A DNA stretch of 6,033 nucleotides, from NCBI GenBank assembly GCA_042217615.1, contig JBDGSI010000031.1, positions 1 to 6,033 of the forward strand, in the 5' to 3' direction. The DNA is from JBDGSM01 sp042217615. Lineage in GTDB: Archaea > Nanohalarchaeota > Nanosalinia > Nanosalinales > Nanosalinaceae. Position numbers and translations under genes: made by a program. Positions 1-5,126 of the stretch are shown here, in pieces; within the stretch, counting starts at the first letter, position 1, and each line of letters begins with the position of its first letter. Under the pieces are notes generated by a model that was not told where the DNA came from, ran no database searches, and was given only the letters and a program-made list of their open reading frames with translations.

Positions 1-99
1 GTCCATTCTCTTATCCTGGGCTTTGTAGGCTTCAAGAAGCATTTCGGCAGAGTAAAGTGCTTCTTCGGAAACTTGTTCGGTATTTATGTCGTCATCCAT
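1..99 (-). CDS. Partial N-terminus of an unrecognised protein
   Basis: Reading the minus strand from an ATG at 99 gives 33 codons without a stop, running off the left edge. The peptide begins MDDDINTEQVSEEALYSAEM and is acidic, looks helical and has no membrane segment. An in-frame stop lies two codons upstream of the ATG (plus-strand 103-105), so no earlier start is possible. The gene is divergent from tRNA-Gln, with about 120 bp between them. Only the N-terminus is visible, so no function is assigned. Codon choice resembles its neighbours. It could be a false ORF, but the defined start next to an intergenic region argues for a real gene. Confidence 0.6.
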   Translation of the reverse strand, partial: MDDDINTEQVSEEALYSAEMLLEAYKAQDKRMD

Positions 100-221
100 T
101 AATTAACTTTTTTCTTGTCCTGACTTTTTTGAGTTAAGGGGGCGGATTCAAGTTGCTGAAACACTTTGAAGGCCTTTGAACTGGGTAGTTTTTAAGGCTT
201 TAATCAGGTTTTCGAACTGTA
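100..221. promoter_or_regulatory. Divergent intergenic region with tRNA-Gln promoter
   Basis: This 122-bp gap separates the leftward partial gene from tRNA-Gln. A TTTTTAA box at 189-195 lies about 27-33 nt before the tRNA 5' end at 222, the usual distance for an archaeal TATA element. A T-run at 125-130 (A-run on the minus strand) lies about 25-30 nt before the leftward ATG and is a weak box candidate. An AAGGCCTT palindrome sits at 169-176. I see no ORF here. Confidence 0.5.
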
Positions 222-348
222 AGCCCCCTGGTCTAGTGGTCAATGATAGGGGACTTTGGAGCCTTAAGTCCTCGTATAAGGACGTAGAAGATCTCTGATC
301 TTCGGGCGAAGTCATCCCCTGACCCAGGTTCGAATCCTGGGGGGGCTA
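222..348 (+). tRNA. tRNA-Gln(TTG), intron-containing
   Basis: The acceptor stem pairs 222-228 (AGCCCCC) with 341-347 (GGGGGCT), followed by discriminator A348. No CCA is encoded. The D arm is 231-247. The anticodon stem pairs 249-253 (GGGGA) with 315-319 (TCCCC), and the anticodon TTG is at 256-258. The T arm is CCAGG-TTCGAAT-CCTGG at 324-340. The mature tRNA forms only if a 54-nt intron is removed after position 37. Anticodon TTG reads CAA and, by wobble, CAG glutamine codons. A TATA-like box lies at 189-195. An AGGCCT palindrome begins on the discriminator base. Confidence 0.93.
260..313 (+). other. tRNA-Gln intron at position 37/38 (54 nt)
   Basis: The splice sites form a canonical bulge-helix-bulge. 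The central 4-bp helix is CTTT 254-257 with GAAG 308-311, ending in a G-U pair. It is flanked by 3-nt bulges GGA (258-260) and TCA (312-314), and each is cut after its second base. An outer helix pairs GCC 261-263 with GGC 305-307. The intron body holds two perfect hairpins: GTCCT 268-272 with AGGAC 279-283, and GAAGATC 287-293 with GATCTTC 297-303. The tRNA splicing endonuclease would be the processing enzyme. Confidence 0.9.
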
Positions 349-377
349 GGCCTTCTGTTTGTGGAATAGGTGTCAAG

Positions 378-383
378 TTTAAA
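378..383 (+). promoter_or_regulatory. TATA-like box for the parvulin gene
   Basis: TTTAAA lies 24-29 nt before the ATG at 407. Transcription would therefore start at or next to the start codon, giving a leaderless mRNA. No Shine-Dalgarno sequence precedes this ATG. Confidence 0.5.
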
Positions 384-406
384 GCTTGGATCTTCTTCTG
401 TTTTTT

Positions 407-691
407 ATGGTATCAGAGGTTAGAGCTTCACATATACTGGTTGACAACGAAGAACACGCAAAGCAGCTTAAACTTAAGATTGAGAGAGGAGAGAACAGTT
501 TCGGAGAACTTGCCAGAGAACACTCCGAATGCCCTTCAAGAGATAAAGGCGGAGACCTGGGATTCTTCGGCAGAGGAAAAATGGCAAAACCGTTTGAGAA
601 AAAGGCCTTTGAACTAAGTAAAGGAGAGATCTCTGATCCTGTGGAGACAGAGTTCGGCTGGCATATAATCAGGAAAGAAGACGAACGCTAG
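407..691 (+). CDS. Parvulin-type peptidyl-prolyl cis-trans isomerase
   Basis: This 94-residue protein is a stand-alone parvulin (PpiC/rotamase) domain, expected to catalyse cis-trans isomerisation of Xaa-Pro bonds (EC 5.2.1.8). Visible hallmarks are the N-terminal ASHIL strand with His9, Cys42 in the SECPS segment, the GGDLGFFGRGKM block at 48-59, PFE at 62-64, AF at 68-69, and the C-terminal FGWHII with His86. Length matches single-domain archaeal parvulins. There is no signal peptide or membrane helix, so it is predicted cytosolic. The ATG at 407 is chosen over an in-frame TTG at 386 because the TATA-like box at 378-383 would put transcription start at 407, and the domain begins right after it. 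A zinc-ribbon gene follows 9 nt downstream, probably in the same transcript. Confidence 0.92.
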   Translation: MVSEVRASHILVDNEEHAKQLKLKIERGENSFGELAREHSECPSRDKGGDLGFFGRGKMAKPFEKKAFELSKGEISDPVETEFGWHIIRKEDER

Positions 692-700
692 AGCTGAACT

Positions 701-832
701 ATGGCCTGTATATGTCCTAACTGCGGTTCTAGGAATGTAGAACCTGATACCTCAGCTTCCACCGCTGAAATGGGTACGGGAAGCTGGAAATGCCAGAGCT
801 GCGGATACAAAGGCGTGATGCCGGAAGAATAG
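701..832 (+). CDS. Small CPxCG-type zinc-ribbon protein (43 aa)
   Basis: The ORF runs from ATG 701 to TAG 830-832. The protein has two zinc knuckles, C5-P-N-C8-G and C31-Q-S-C34-G, separated by 22 residues, forming a classic zinc ribbon; an extra Cys3 precedes them. The short spacer (PDTSASTAEMGTGSW) resembles the hairpin of TFIIS/RPA12-like ribbons, but the chain is far shorter than transcription factor S. Such single-ribbon proteins are common in archaea and are mostly uncharacterised; binding of nucleic acid or protein is possible. It follows the parvulin gene by 9 nt, suggesting co-transcription, and ends 15 nt before the convergent dsbB-like gene. The paired CxxC motifs make this a confident gene despite its size; the function is open. 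Confidence 0.82.
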   Translation: MACICPNCGSRNVEPDTSASTAEMGTGSWKCQSCGYKGVMPEE

Positions 833-861
833 GCCATGATCCTTCAATTAAGGCCTTTTTT
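831..861 (+). terminator. Probable terminator of the parvulin/zinc-ribbon transcript
   Basis: AGGCC at 831-835 can pair with GGCCT at 852-856 across a 16-nt loop, followed by T6 at 856-861. The T-tract alone fits archaeal termination; the weak 5-bp stem may be incidental, because AGGCC is very common in this window. The element overlaps the 3' end of the convergent dsbB-like gene. Confidence 0.4.
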
Positions 862-1387
862 GGGCTGCCAGGATTCCTGTAAGTGCTACTGCTGCAAAAC
901 CGGTTAAGGCCATGAAAGGTACGCTGATATAATCAAAGTAGAAGGTGTAGCTGGTTTCACAGCTTACCTTTGCAGCGGTGCAGCCGGCTGAAGCTGCTGT
1001 CCTCTGAACAAGGTAATGCCTGATAGAGATCACACCTCCAAGAATGGAGAGAGGTACCGTGTAATCCATGACGTTTCTATCCTTCATAACAAGAGAAACT
1101 CCGAAAATCAACGGCAGAGGATACATGAAAATTCTCTGAAACCAGCACAGGCTGCAGGGAGACCAGCCAAGCACGTTTGAAAGATACAGGCTTCCAGCAG
1201 ATGCAACTAAACCATAGAAAAACCCGATCCAGCGATAATTCTGAGTTAAGAACTCTTCAACTCTCTCAAAAAACTGGAAAGACCTTCCGCTTACAAAAAC
1301 GAAGGCCTTCAAAGCCAGGAAAACAACTATAGCAATGTTTGTGGCCAGGGTTCCTGCAGCAAAGGTAAAGACTAAGGGTTCTGTCAT
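848..1387 (-). CDS. DsbB/BdbC-like disulfide bond formation membrane protein
   Basis: This 179-residue protein matches the DsbB family, which passes electrons from an exported thiol oxidant to quinone and so drives disulfide formation outside the membrane. The signature is C78-S-L-C81-W-F-Q-R, followed by a second cysteine pair, C136 and C143, in the next outer loop. After that comes the family's C-terminal helix motif YISVPFMALTGFA (153-165). Hydrophobic segments lie near 5-32, 52-72, 87-101, 110-127 and 153-175, so there appear to be five, one more at the N-terminus than the four of E. coli DsbB. The ATG at 1387 has no in-frame upstream start that fits better; a GAGGT lies 13 nt before it. 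The gene is convergent with the parvulin operon and divergent from rpsM. No partner thioredoxin-fold oxidase is visible in the window. Confidence 0.88.
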   Translation of the reverse strand: MTEPLVFTFAAGTLATNIAIVVFLALKAFVFVSGRSFQFFERVEEFLTQNYRWIGFFYGLVASAGSLYLSNVLGWSPCSLCWFQRIFMYPLPLIFGVSLVMKDRNVMDYTVPLSILGGVISIRHYLVQRTAASAGCTAAKVSCETSYTFYFDYISVPFMALTGFAAVALTGILAAQKRP

Positions 1388-1557
1388 CGCTGAAAAAGCT
1401 ACCTCTTCTAGGCAACGAATTCAGTTCCTGTTTTTAAACTCTTGTCTGATGCAGTATGCCAACAGTCAGTTTTTTGAACCCGTAAATCTGGTTTTTACTT
1501 CGCTCCAGTCAATCCTTTATAAGATTTAACGAAGATGCACCTGTTACGGGTTTGAAT
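1388..1557. promoter_or_regulatory. Divergent promoter region between dsbB-like gene and rpsM
   Basis: This 170-bp gap holds promoters in both directions. On the minus strand a TTTAAAAA box (plus 1431-1438) lies about 45 nt before the dsbB-like ATG, predicting a leader of about 20 nt that includes the GAGGT at plus 1401-1405. On the plus strand TTTATAA at 1516-1522 lies about 36 nt before the rpsM ATG, predicting a short leader of about 10-15 nt. Readable plus-strand codons extend through part of the gap, but the peptide resembles nothing and is judged non-coding. Confidence 0.55.
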
Positions 1558-2043
1558 ATGTCTGAAACCAAAGAAGTTGTAAGAATAGCACGCGCCGGTA
1601 TTGACGGTACAAAACCGGTGAATGAGGCCATAACTGCATTGAAAGGAGTAGGACCTATGTATGCTAATGCAGTTGCCGAAGGCCTTGGATATGAAGATGA
1701 GAAGATTGGAAATCTTGATGAACAGGAAATAGATGATGTTGAAGAAGCTATCCGGAATCCGGACCAGTTAGATGTTCCTGACTGGTTGAGAAACAGGAGG
1801 AAGGATAGAGAGACAGGAGAAAACAATCATATTATTGAAGACGACCTTGAACTCAAGAAAGAGTTCGATATCAGGCGTTTGAAGGAGATCGGCTCTTACA
1901 AGGGCTGGAGACATAAGATCGGCCTGCCTGTAAGAGGTCAGAAGACAAAATCCTCATTCAGATCCGGAAGCAAGATCGGAGTATCCAGAGCAAGAATCCA
2001 GGAAGAGGCCTCAGAAGGAAGCTCTGAGGACTCAGAGGAATGA
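1558..2043 (+). CDS. rpsM: Small-subunit ribosomal protein S13 (uS13)
   Basis: This 161-residue archaeal uS13 binds the head of the 30S subunit and contacts tRNA and the large subunit. Its features are the N-terminal RIARAGIDGTKPV segment, the helix-hairpin-helix region ALKGVGPMYANAVA (27-40), the DIRRLKEIGSYKGWRHK block (104-120) and the conserved GLPVRGQKTK tail (122-131). A short acidic extension rich in Glu, Ser and Asp ends the chain, which fits salt adaptation. ATG 1558 is preferred to an in-frame TTG two codons earlier. No Shine-Dalgarno is evident, and the TATA-like box at 1516-1522 predicts a very short leader. It is the first gene of an rpsM-rpsD-rpsK-rpoD operon, the order usual in archaea. 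Confidence 0.97.
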   Translation: MSETKEVVRIARAGIDGTKPVNEAITALKGVGPMYANAVAEGLGYEDEKIGNLDEQEIDDVEEAIRNPDQLDVPDWLRNRRKDRETGENNHIIEDDLELKKEFDIRRLKEIGSYKGWRHKIGLPVRGQKTKSSFRSGSKIGVSRARIQEEASEGSSEDSEE

Positions 2044-2085
2044 GGGATAAAAGATGAAGATTGACAGAGCAGAGGCGGTTAGATA

Positions 2086-2625
2086 ATGGTTAAGAAGCTT
2101 AAGAAGACATACGAGACTCCTAACGAAGGATGGAGTGAGGAAAGAATTGAGAGAGAAGACCAGCTTAAAGAGGAGTACGGCCTTAAGAACAAGTCTGAGA
2201 TATACAAGGCTCAGAGCCAGTTAAGAAGTTTCAGGCGAGAGGCAAGGAAGCTTGTCTCCGAAGAAGACAGTTCTGAACAGGTTGAAGAGATTAAGAAGAG
2301 AGCTCATGAGTTAGGTCTTGTCCGTGAAGGAGCAGAGTTAGAGGAGCTTTTCACTTTAAGCGTGACAGACTTCCTTGATAGAAGGCTTCAAACTGCTGTA
2401 AACAGAAGAGGATACTCTGACACAGTTAAAGAAGCCCGCCAACTCGTTGTTCACGGCCATGTCTACGTTGATGGCCAGAGGGTGAATGTTCCAGGCTACC
2501 TGCTGACAAAACAGGAAGAGAAAAAACTGGAGCTTCGAATGCCTGAAAATGAAGAAGAAACCGAATCCGAAGATGAAGAAACACAGGATTCAGGAGAAAA
2601 AACAGAGGAAGGAGGTGAAGAATAA
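2086..2625 (+). CDS. rpsD: Small-subunit ribosomal protein S4 (uS4)
   Basis: This 179-residue archaeal uS4 is a primary 16S rRNA-binding protein of the 30S body. The N-terminus (KKLKKTYETPNEGW) and the RSFRREARKLV helix match archaeal S4. The S4 RNA-binding domain spans about 96-143 (FLDRRLQTAVNRRGY, then ARQLVVHGHVYVDGQRVNVPGYL). Residues 154-179 form a strongly acidic tail rich in Glu and Asp, consistent with a high-salt cytoplasm. It starts 42 nt after rpsM; a 10-codon reading frame (2054-2086) sits in that gap and its TAA overlaps this ATG. The rpsD stop in turn overlaps the rpsK start (TAATG), implying translational coupling. Confidence 0.97.
   Translation: MVKKLKKTYETPNEGWSEERIEREDQLKEEYGLKNKSEIYKAQSQLRSFRREARKLVSEEDSSEQVEEIKKRAHELGLVREGAELEELFTLSVTDFLDRRLQTAVNRRGYSDTVKEARQLVVHGHVYVDGQRVNVPGYLLTKQEEKKLELRMPENEEETESEDEETQDSGEKTEEGGEE
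2611..2618 (+). promoter_or_regulatory. Shine-Dalgarno for rpsK inside the rpsD 3' end
   Basis: GGAGGTGA lies 6 nt before the rpsK ATG at 2625 and is embedded in the last rpsD codons. It is an almost ideal match to an archaeal 16S rRNA 3' end and fixes the rpsK start at the TAATG overlap. Confidence 0.8.
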
Positions 2626-3005
2626 TGAAGAAAGGTATTGTACACATCTACTCAAGCTTCAACAACACTATCGTCCACTTAACGGATGCTACAGGAGCTG
2701 AAACCCTTTCCAGAATTACTTCAGGAATGACAACAGATAAAGGAAGACTGCAGGGATCAGCATTCCCGGCAATGAAAGCAGCTAAACAAGCAGCACAGGA
2801 AGGAAAAGAGAAAGGAATCGAAAAAGTAGACATCCAGGTAAGAGCACCCGGCGGACAGAAACAGAAAATGCCAGGACAAGGAGCACAGCCAGCAATCCGT
2901 GCAATCTCACGCAGCGACCTAGAAGTAGGAAACATCGAAGACGTCACACCTGTACCGCACGACGGATGCAAAGAAAAAGGCGGAAAACGCGGACGAAGAG
3001 TCTAA
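2625..3005 (+). CDS. rpsK: Small-subunit ribosomal protein S11 (uS11)
   Basis: This 126-residue uS11 lies on the 30S platform near the mRNA exit and binds 16S rRNA. Landmarks are GIVHIYSSFNNTIVHLTDATG (4-24, the family's N-terminal strands), the VRAPGGQKQKMPGQGAQPAIRA loop (72-93) and the conserved C-terminus DVTPVPHDGC...GGKRGRRV. Length is normal for archaeal S11. The start overlaps the rpsD stop by one base and has a strong GGAGGTGA ribosome-binding site, so translation is probably coupled. Unlike S13 and S4 it has no acidic tail. rpoD follows after 21 nt. Confidence 0.97.
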   Translation: MKKGIVHIYSSFNNTIVHLTDATGAETLSRITSGMTTDKGRLQGSAFPAMKAAKQAAQEGKEKGIEKVDIQVRAPGGQKQKMPGQGAQPAIRAISRSDLEVGNIEDVTPVPHDGCKEKGGKRGRRV

Positions 3006-3026
3006 AAAAGAGGCCTTACCCTACCA

Positions 3027-3599
3027 ATGAACATCAACATTCTAGAAGAGGAAAACGGCGTCCTAAAAGCAGAGCTTGAAGACGCCAACCCAGCAGTCGC
3101 AAACACTTTAAGGAGAGCAATGATCTCCAAAGTACCAACTCTCTCCATAAAAGAAGTCTACATCAACCAGAATGAATCAGGCCTCTTTGACGAAGTACTA
3201 GCAAACAGGATCGGACAGATCCCATTCACTATACCAGAGAACGTTGATGAAGAGGATGAAGTCCATATAGCAGTTAAACAGGAAGGCCCTACAACGGTAC
3301 ACGCATCAGACATCAAGGCAGACAACGAAGAAGCAGAACCTGTTAACCCAGATACGGTGCTTGTAGATCTTAAAGAAGGCCAAGAACTAACACTGGAAGG
3401 AATAGCAACACTCAAGACAGGTCAAGACCATGCCAAACACCAGGGCGGCACAGTAGGATACGAAAAAACAGGAGAGGGAGAATTCAAGTTCAGGATAGAA
3501 TCGACATCAGGATACACCAACCAAGAACTCCTTCAAGAAGCAACCCAACAAGTCCTCAAAGACATAGAAAGCTTTAAAGAAGAAATAAAGGCCTACTAA
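3027..3599 (+). CDS. rpoD: RNA polymerase subunit D (Rpo3), Fe-S-less short form
   Basis: This 190-residue archaeal Rpo3/RpoD is the alpha/Rpb3-like subunit that pairs with Rpo11 to seed RNA polymerase assembly. Recognisable elements are the dimerisation segment AVANTLRRAMISKVPT (23-38), DEVLANRIGQIPFTIPE (55-71), the GPTTVHASDIK strand and the TGQDHAKHQ motif (131-139), followed by the C-terminal FKFRIESTSGYTNQELL. The chain has no cysteine at all. The region after TVGYE (about 145-150), where many archaeal homologues insert a ferredoxin-like Fe-S domain, is only a few residues long, as in shorter family members. No Shine-Dalgarno precedes the ATG; the 21-nt gap from rpsK contains an AGGCCT palindrome. 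It is the last gene of the operon here. Confidence 0.95.
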   Translation: MNINILEEENGVLKAELEDANPAVANTLRRAMISKVPTLSIKEVYINQNESGLFDEVLANRIGQIPFTIPENVDEEDEVHIAVKQEGPTTVHASDIKADNEEAEPVNPDTVLVDLKEGQELTLEGIATLKTGQDHAKHQGGTVGYEKTGEGEFKFRIESTSGYTNQELLQEATQQVLKDIESFKEEIKAY

Positions 3600-3602
3600 C
3601 AA

Positions 3603-3607
3603 TTTTT
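3603..3607 (+). terminator. T-tract terminator after rpoD
   Basis: T5 begins 4 nt after the rpoD stop with no strong hairpin, typical of archaeal U-tract termination. A new promoter follows within 30 nt, so a transcript boundary here is plausible. Confidence 0.4.
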
Positions 3608-3632
3608 CCAGGAAACTTCCTATATCTCCGTT

Positions 3633-3638
3633 TTTATA
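3633..3638 (+). promoter_or_regulatory. TATA-like box for the helical-protein gene
   Basis: TTTATA lies about 26-31 nt before the ATG at 3664, predicting a leaderless transcript separate from the ribosomal operon. Confidence 0.5.
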
Positions 3639-3663
3639 ACTTTTCTGTAACAAAAATTATCTA

Positions 3664-4515
3664 ATGTTTTTGGATGGGGAAGAGGTTGACCAGCTTAACT
3701 CAGATATTTCCAGTGGTCTAGAAGATCTACAGGAAGCTATCAGCAGTGTAGAGCTCAGGTTGGAGAACGGTATAACGCCTGAGAAAGCTGTAGAAGCTTT
3801 AGATGAGGAGTACAGGAGCTTCTCAAAAATCCAGGAATCTCTGGATGTTTCAGACAAACCTGAGGAGGCTCTGACGCCTCCTGAACCTACCGGGAGGAAA
3901 GCAGAGTTTGAGCCTGGAGATCAAGGCCTTAAGGCATCAGAGAAAAAACTCTCCGATCATAACCAGTATCTCGTAGATCAAATAGAGTCGACACTCCAGG
4001 AAGCTGAGGAAGCCTACCAAAAATACCGGGAGCAGAAAGGCCTTCAACGCATTGACCGCAGGTATAACCTCAGAAGCATGTTTAAAGGGTTTGAAAACGA
4101 GTTTGAATCTCTTAGCAGGGATGTGCAGGTATACAGAAACCATTTACGTGTCTTAAGAGACGTTAAGAAAGGAGAAAGAGGCTTTGATGAAACTGATTTT
4201 TCTATACCTGAAGATAAAAACGAAATCGACAGGCAGATAAAGAAAGCGTCGGAAAGAGTGATAAATTCAATAAATGAAATGCAAGGTAAGAAAAAAGAGG
4301 TAGAAGAAGCTGTCCAAGAACTAAGAGAGGACTACAAACCCGATGAAAAGGCCTCCGCTGTAAAAATAGGGATAAAGTACGGGATAGGAATAGAAAAAGT
4401 TGAAAGTTATGAGAGATGGTTTGAAAGTTTAGAGGAGGATCTGGAAGGGATTGAGTCAGGGGCTAAAAGACAGCTACCTCAAGAATATAATCAGAAGATA
4501 GAAGCCTCTGGTTGA
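3664..4515 (+). CDS. Unrecognised charged helical protein, probably coiled coil
   Basis: I do not recognise this 283-residue protein. It is rich in Glu, Lys, Gln and Arg, lacks cysteine, and has no signal peptide or membrane segment. Predicted helices include about 5-60, 88-127, 140-170 and 185-225, with heptad-like spacing that suggests coiled coils. A Pro-rich break (TPPEP, 71-75) separates the first helical block from the rest. Near the C-terminus the segment ASAVKIGIKYGIGIEKVESYERWF (230-253) differs in character, being less charged with Gly turns, and could be a small helix-turn-helix or docking element; this is a guess. ATG 3664 is supported by a TATA box at leaderless distance. It stands alone between rpoD and tRNA-Leu, where many archaea continue with further ribosomal genes. 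Codon use resembles its neighbours. Confidence 0.85.
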   Translation: MFLDGEEVDQLNSDISSGLEDLQEAISSVELRLENGITPEKAVEALDEEYRSFSKIQESLDVSDKPEEALTPPEPTGRKAEFEPGDQGLKASEKKLSDHNQYLVDQIESTLQEAEEAYQKYREQKGLQRIDRRYNLRSMFKGFENEFESLSRDVQVYRNHLRVLRDVKKGERGFDETDFSIPEDKNEIDRQIKKASERVINSINEMQGKKKEVEEAVQELREDYKPDEKASAVKIGIKYGIGIEKVESYERWFESLEEDLEGIESGAKRQLPQEYNQKIEASG

Positions 4516-4592
4516 AACTATGCAGTTTCTGATCCCTCCCACCCTGAATAAAAAATTTGCAGTACCTCTATGGTTACAGCTCACTTTATATA
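4516..4592 (+). promoter_or_regulatory. Spacer with possible tRNA-Leu promoter
   Basis: AATAAAAAATTT at 4547-4558 is an A/T-rich box that would start transcription about 10 nt before tRNA-Leu. A better TATA-looking string, TTTATATA at 4585-4592, directly abuts the tRNA and is too close to direct it. No ORF is seen. Confidence 0.35.
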
Positions 4593-4729
4593 GCCGGGGT
4601 AGCCAAGTGGCCAAAGGCGACGGACTCAAGATACCTTCTCCCCTAAGGAAGAAGGTTTGAGAAACGAGAGTTTCGAGCTTAGATATCCGTTCCCGCAGGG
4701 GTTCGCAGGTTCAAATCCTGTCCCCGGCA
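4593..4729 (+). tRNA. tRNA-Leu(CAA), intron-containing
   Basis: The acceptor stem pairs 4593-4599 (GCCGGGG) with 4722-4728 (CCCCGGC), discriminator A4729, and no CCA is encoded. The anticodon stem pairs 4620-4624 (ACGGA) with 4686-4690 (TCCGT), and anticodon CAA is at 4627-4629. A long class II variable arm follows (4691-4704, CCC-GCA-GGG hairpin), then the T arm GCAGG-TTCAAAT-CCTGT at 4705-4721. The long variable arm, anticodon and A discriminator identify leucine, reading UUG. A 54-nt insertion interrupts the anticodon loop. A T5 run at 4738-4742 may end the transcript. Confidence 0.93.
4631..4684 (+). other. tRNA-Leu intron near position 37/38 (54 nt)
   Basis: Removing 54 nt after G37 restores the anticodon loop and stem. 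Cuts shifted by one or two bases give the same product, because AT occurs at both borders (4631-4632 and 4685-4686). The bulge-helix-bulge is imperfect: CTCA 4625-4628 against TTAG 4679-4682 leaves a C-U mismatch. Two internal hairpins are clear: ACCTTC 4633-4638 with GAAGGT 4651-4656, and GAAAC 4661-4665 with GTTTC 4670-4674. The exact splice phase is therefore less certain than in tRNA-Gln. Confidence 0.8.
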
Positions 4730-4770
4730 ACAATTACTTTTTCAGAGGCACTGTTTCTAACGCCTCACTG

Positions 4771-4785
4771 CTTTAAGTAATAAAG
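4771..4785 (+). promoter_or_regulatory. TATA-like box and inverted repeat upstream of A1
   Basis: TTTAAG at 4772-4777 lies about 25-30 nt before the ATG at 4802, predicting a leaderless transcript. It sits inside a small inverted repeat (CTTTA 4771-4775, TAAAG 4781-4785) that could be an operator, though five A/T-rich pairs are easily produced by chance. Confidence 0.45.
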
Positions 4786-4801
4786 TCTTCAAATAAACAT
4801 T

Positions 4802-5125
4802 ATGGCCTCTCCAACACTACTACTGATTTTTGGAGTTGTAGCATCGGTGGCACTGGTCAGCTACCTGGCTGGAGGGATCTACAAAAGCATCTCTGATGCA
4901 GGGGATCAGGCAATGGTGAAGATGAAGCTTCACTCAGATAAAGTTGTCCAAGAATTCAAAGCCCTAGCAGTTATTACTGGTTTTGAAACCTTTGCATTAC
5001 TGATCGTTTTCTATGGAGGATTGACTTCTCAAAATTTCTATGTAAACATTGGTAGAGGCCTTACAATTATCCAGGGCGTGGTAGTGGCTATAGTCTTCTA
5101 TCGTTGGAACAGGAGGTTGAAGTAA
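4802..5125 (+). CDS. Small three-helix membrane protein, module protein A1
   Basis: This 107-residue protein belongs to no family I recognise. Hydrophobic segments lie at about 5-26, 57-73 and 84-101. Between the first two is a charged, probably cytoplasmic helix with the motif AMVKMKLHSDKVVQEFKAL (37-55); the chain ends with the basic RWNRRLK. The protein at 5517-5831 is a homologue: about 40% identity over the last 70 residues by hand alignment, sharing KMKL..DK.V.EFKAL, ET in helix 2, GR.LTI before helix 3, and RW.RR at the end. The first helix is poorly conserved. The ATG at 4802 is at leaderless distance from a TATA-like box. The next gene starts 2 nt after the stop, so A1 and B1 form a tight pair. 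Confidence 0.85.
   Translation: MASPTLLLIFGVVASVALVSYLAGGIYKSISDAGDQAMVKMKLHSDKVVQEFKALAVITGFETFALLIVFYGGLTSQNFYVNIGRGLTIIQGVVVAIVFYRWNRRLK
5111..5118 (+). promoter_or_regulatory. Shine-Dalgarno for B1
   Basis: AGGAGGTT lies 8 nt before the GTG at 5127, inside the last A1 codons. It decides the GTG start. The same GGAGGTT sits at the A2/B2 junction. Confidence 0.75.
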
Positions 5126-5126
5126 A

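Noticed and set aside
386..406. Extended parvulin start at TTG 386
   Set aside because: It would add a hydrophobic DLLLFF stretch, but the TATA-like box at 378-383 places transcription start near 407, and a leaderless ATG fits better.
1335..1529. Plus-strand ORF of 64 codons across the dsbB-like gene start and the divergent promoter region
   Set aside because: Its first part is antisense to the dsbB-like N-terminus, the rest covers promoter boxes, and the peptide shows no family features.
1509..1826. Minus-strand ORF of 105 codons opposite rpsM
   Set aside because: Ser/Pro-rich antisense shadow of a certain ribosomal protein gene; the same kind of shadow occurs opposite rpsD, rpsK, rpoD and the helical-protein gene.
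4585..4592. TTTATATA just before tRNA-Leu as its promoter
   Set aside because: It directly abuts the tRNA 5' end; an archaeal TATA box must lie about 25 nt upstream of transcription start. It is more likely part of the precursor leader.
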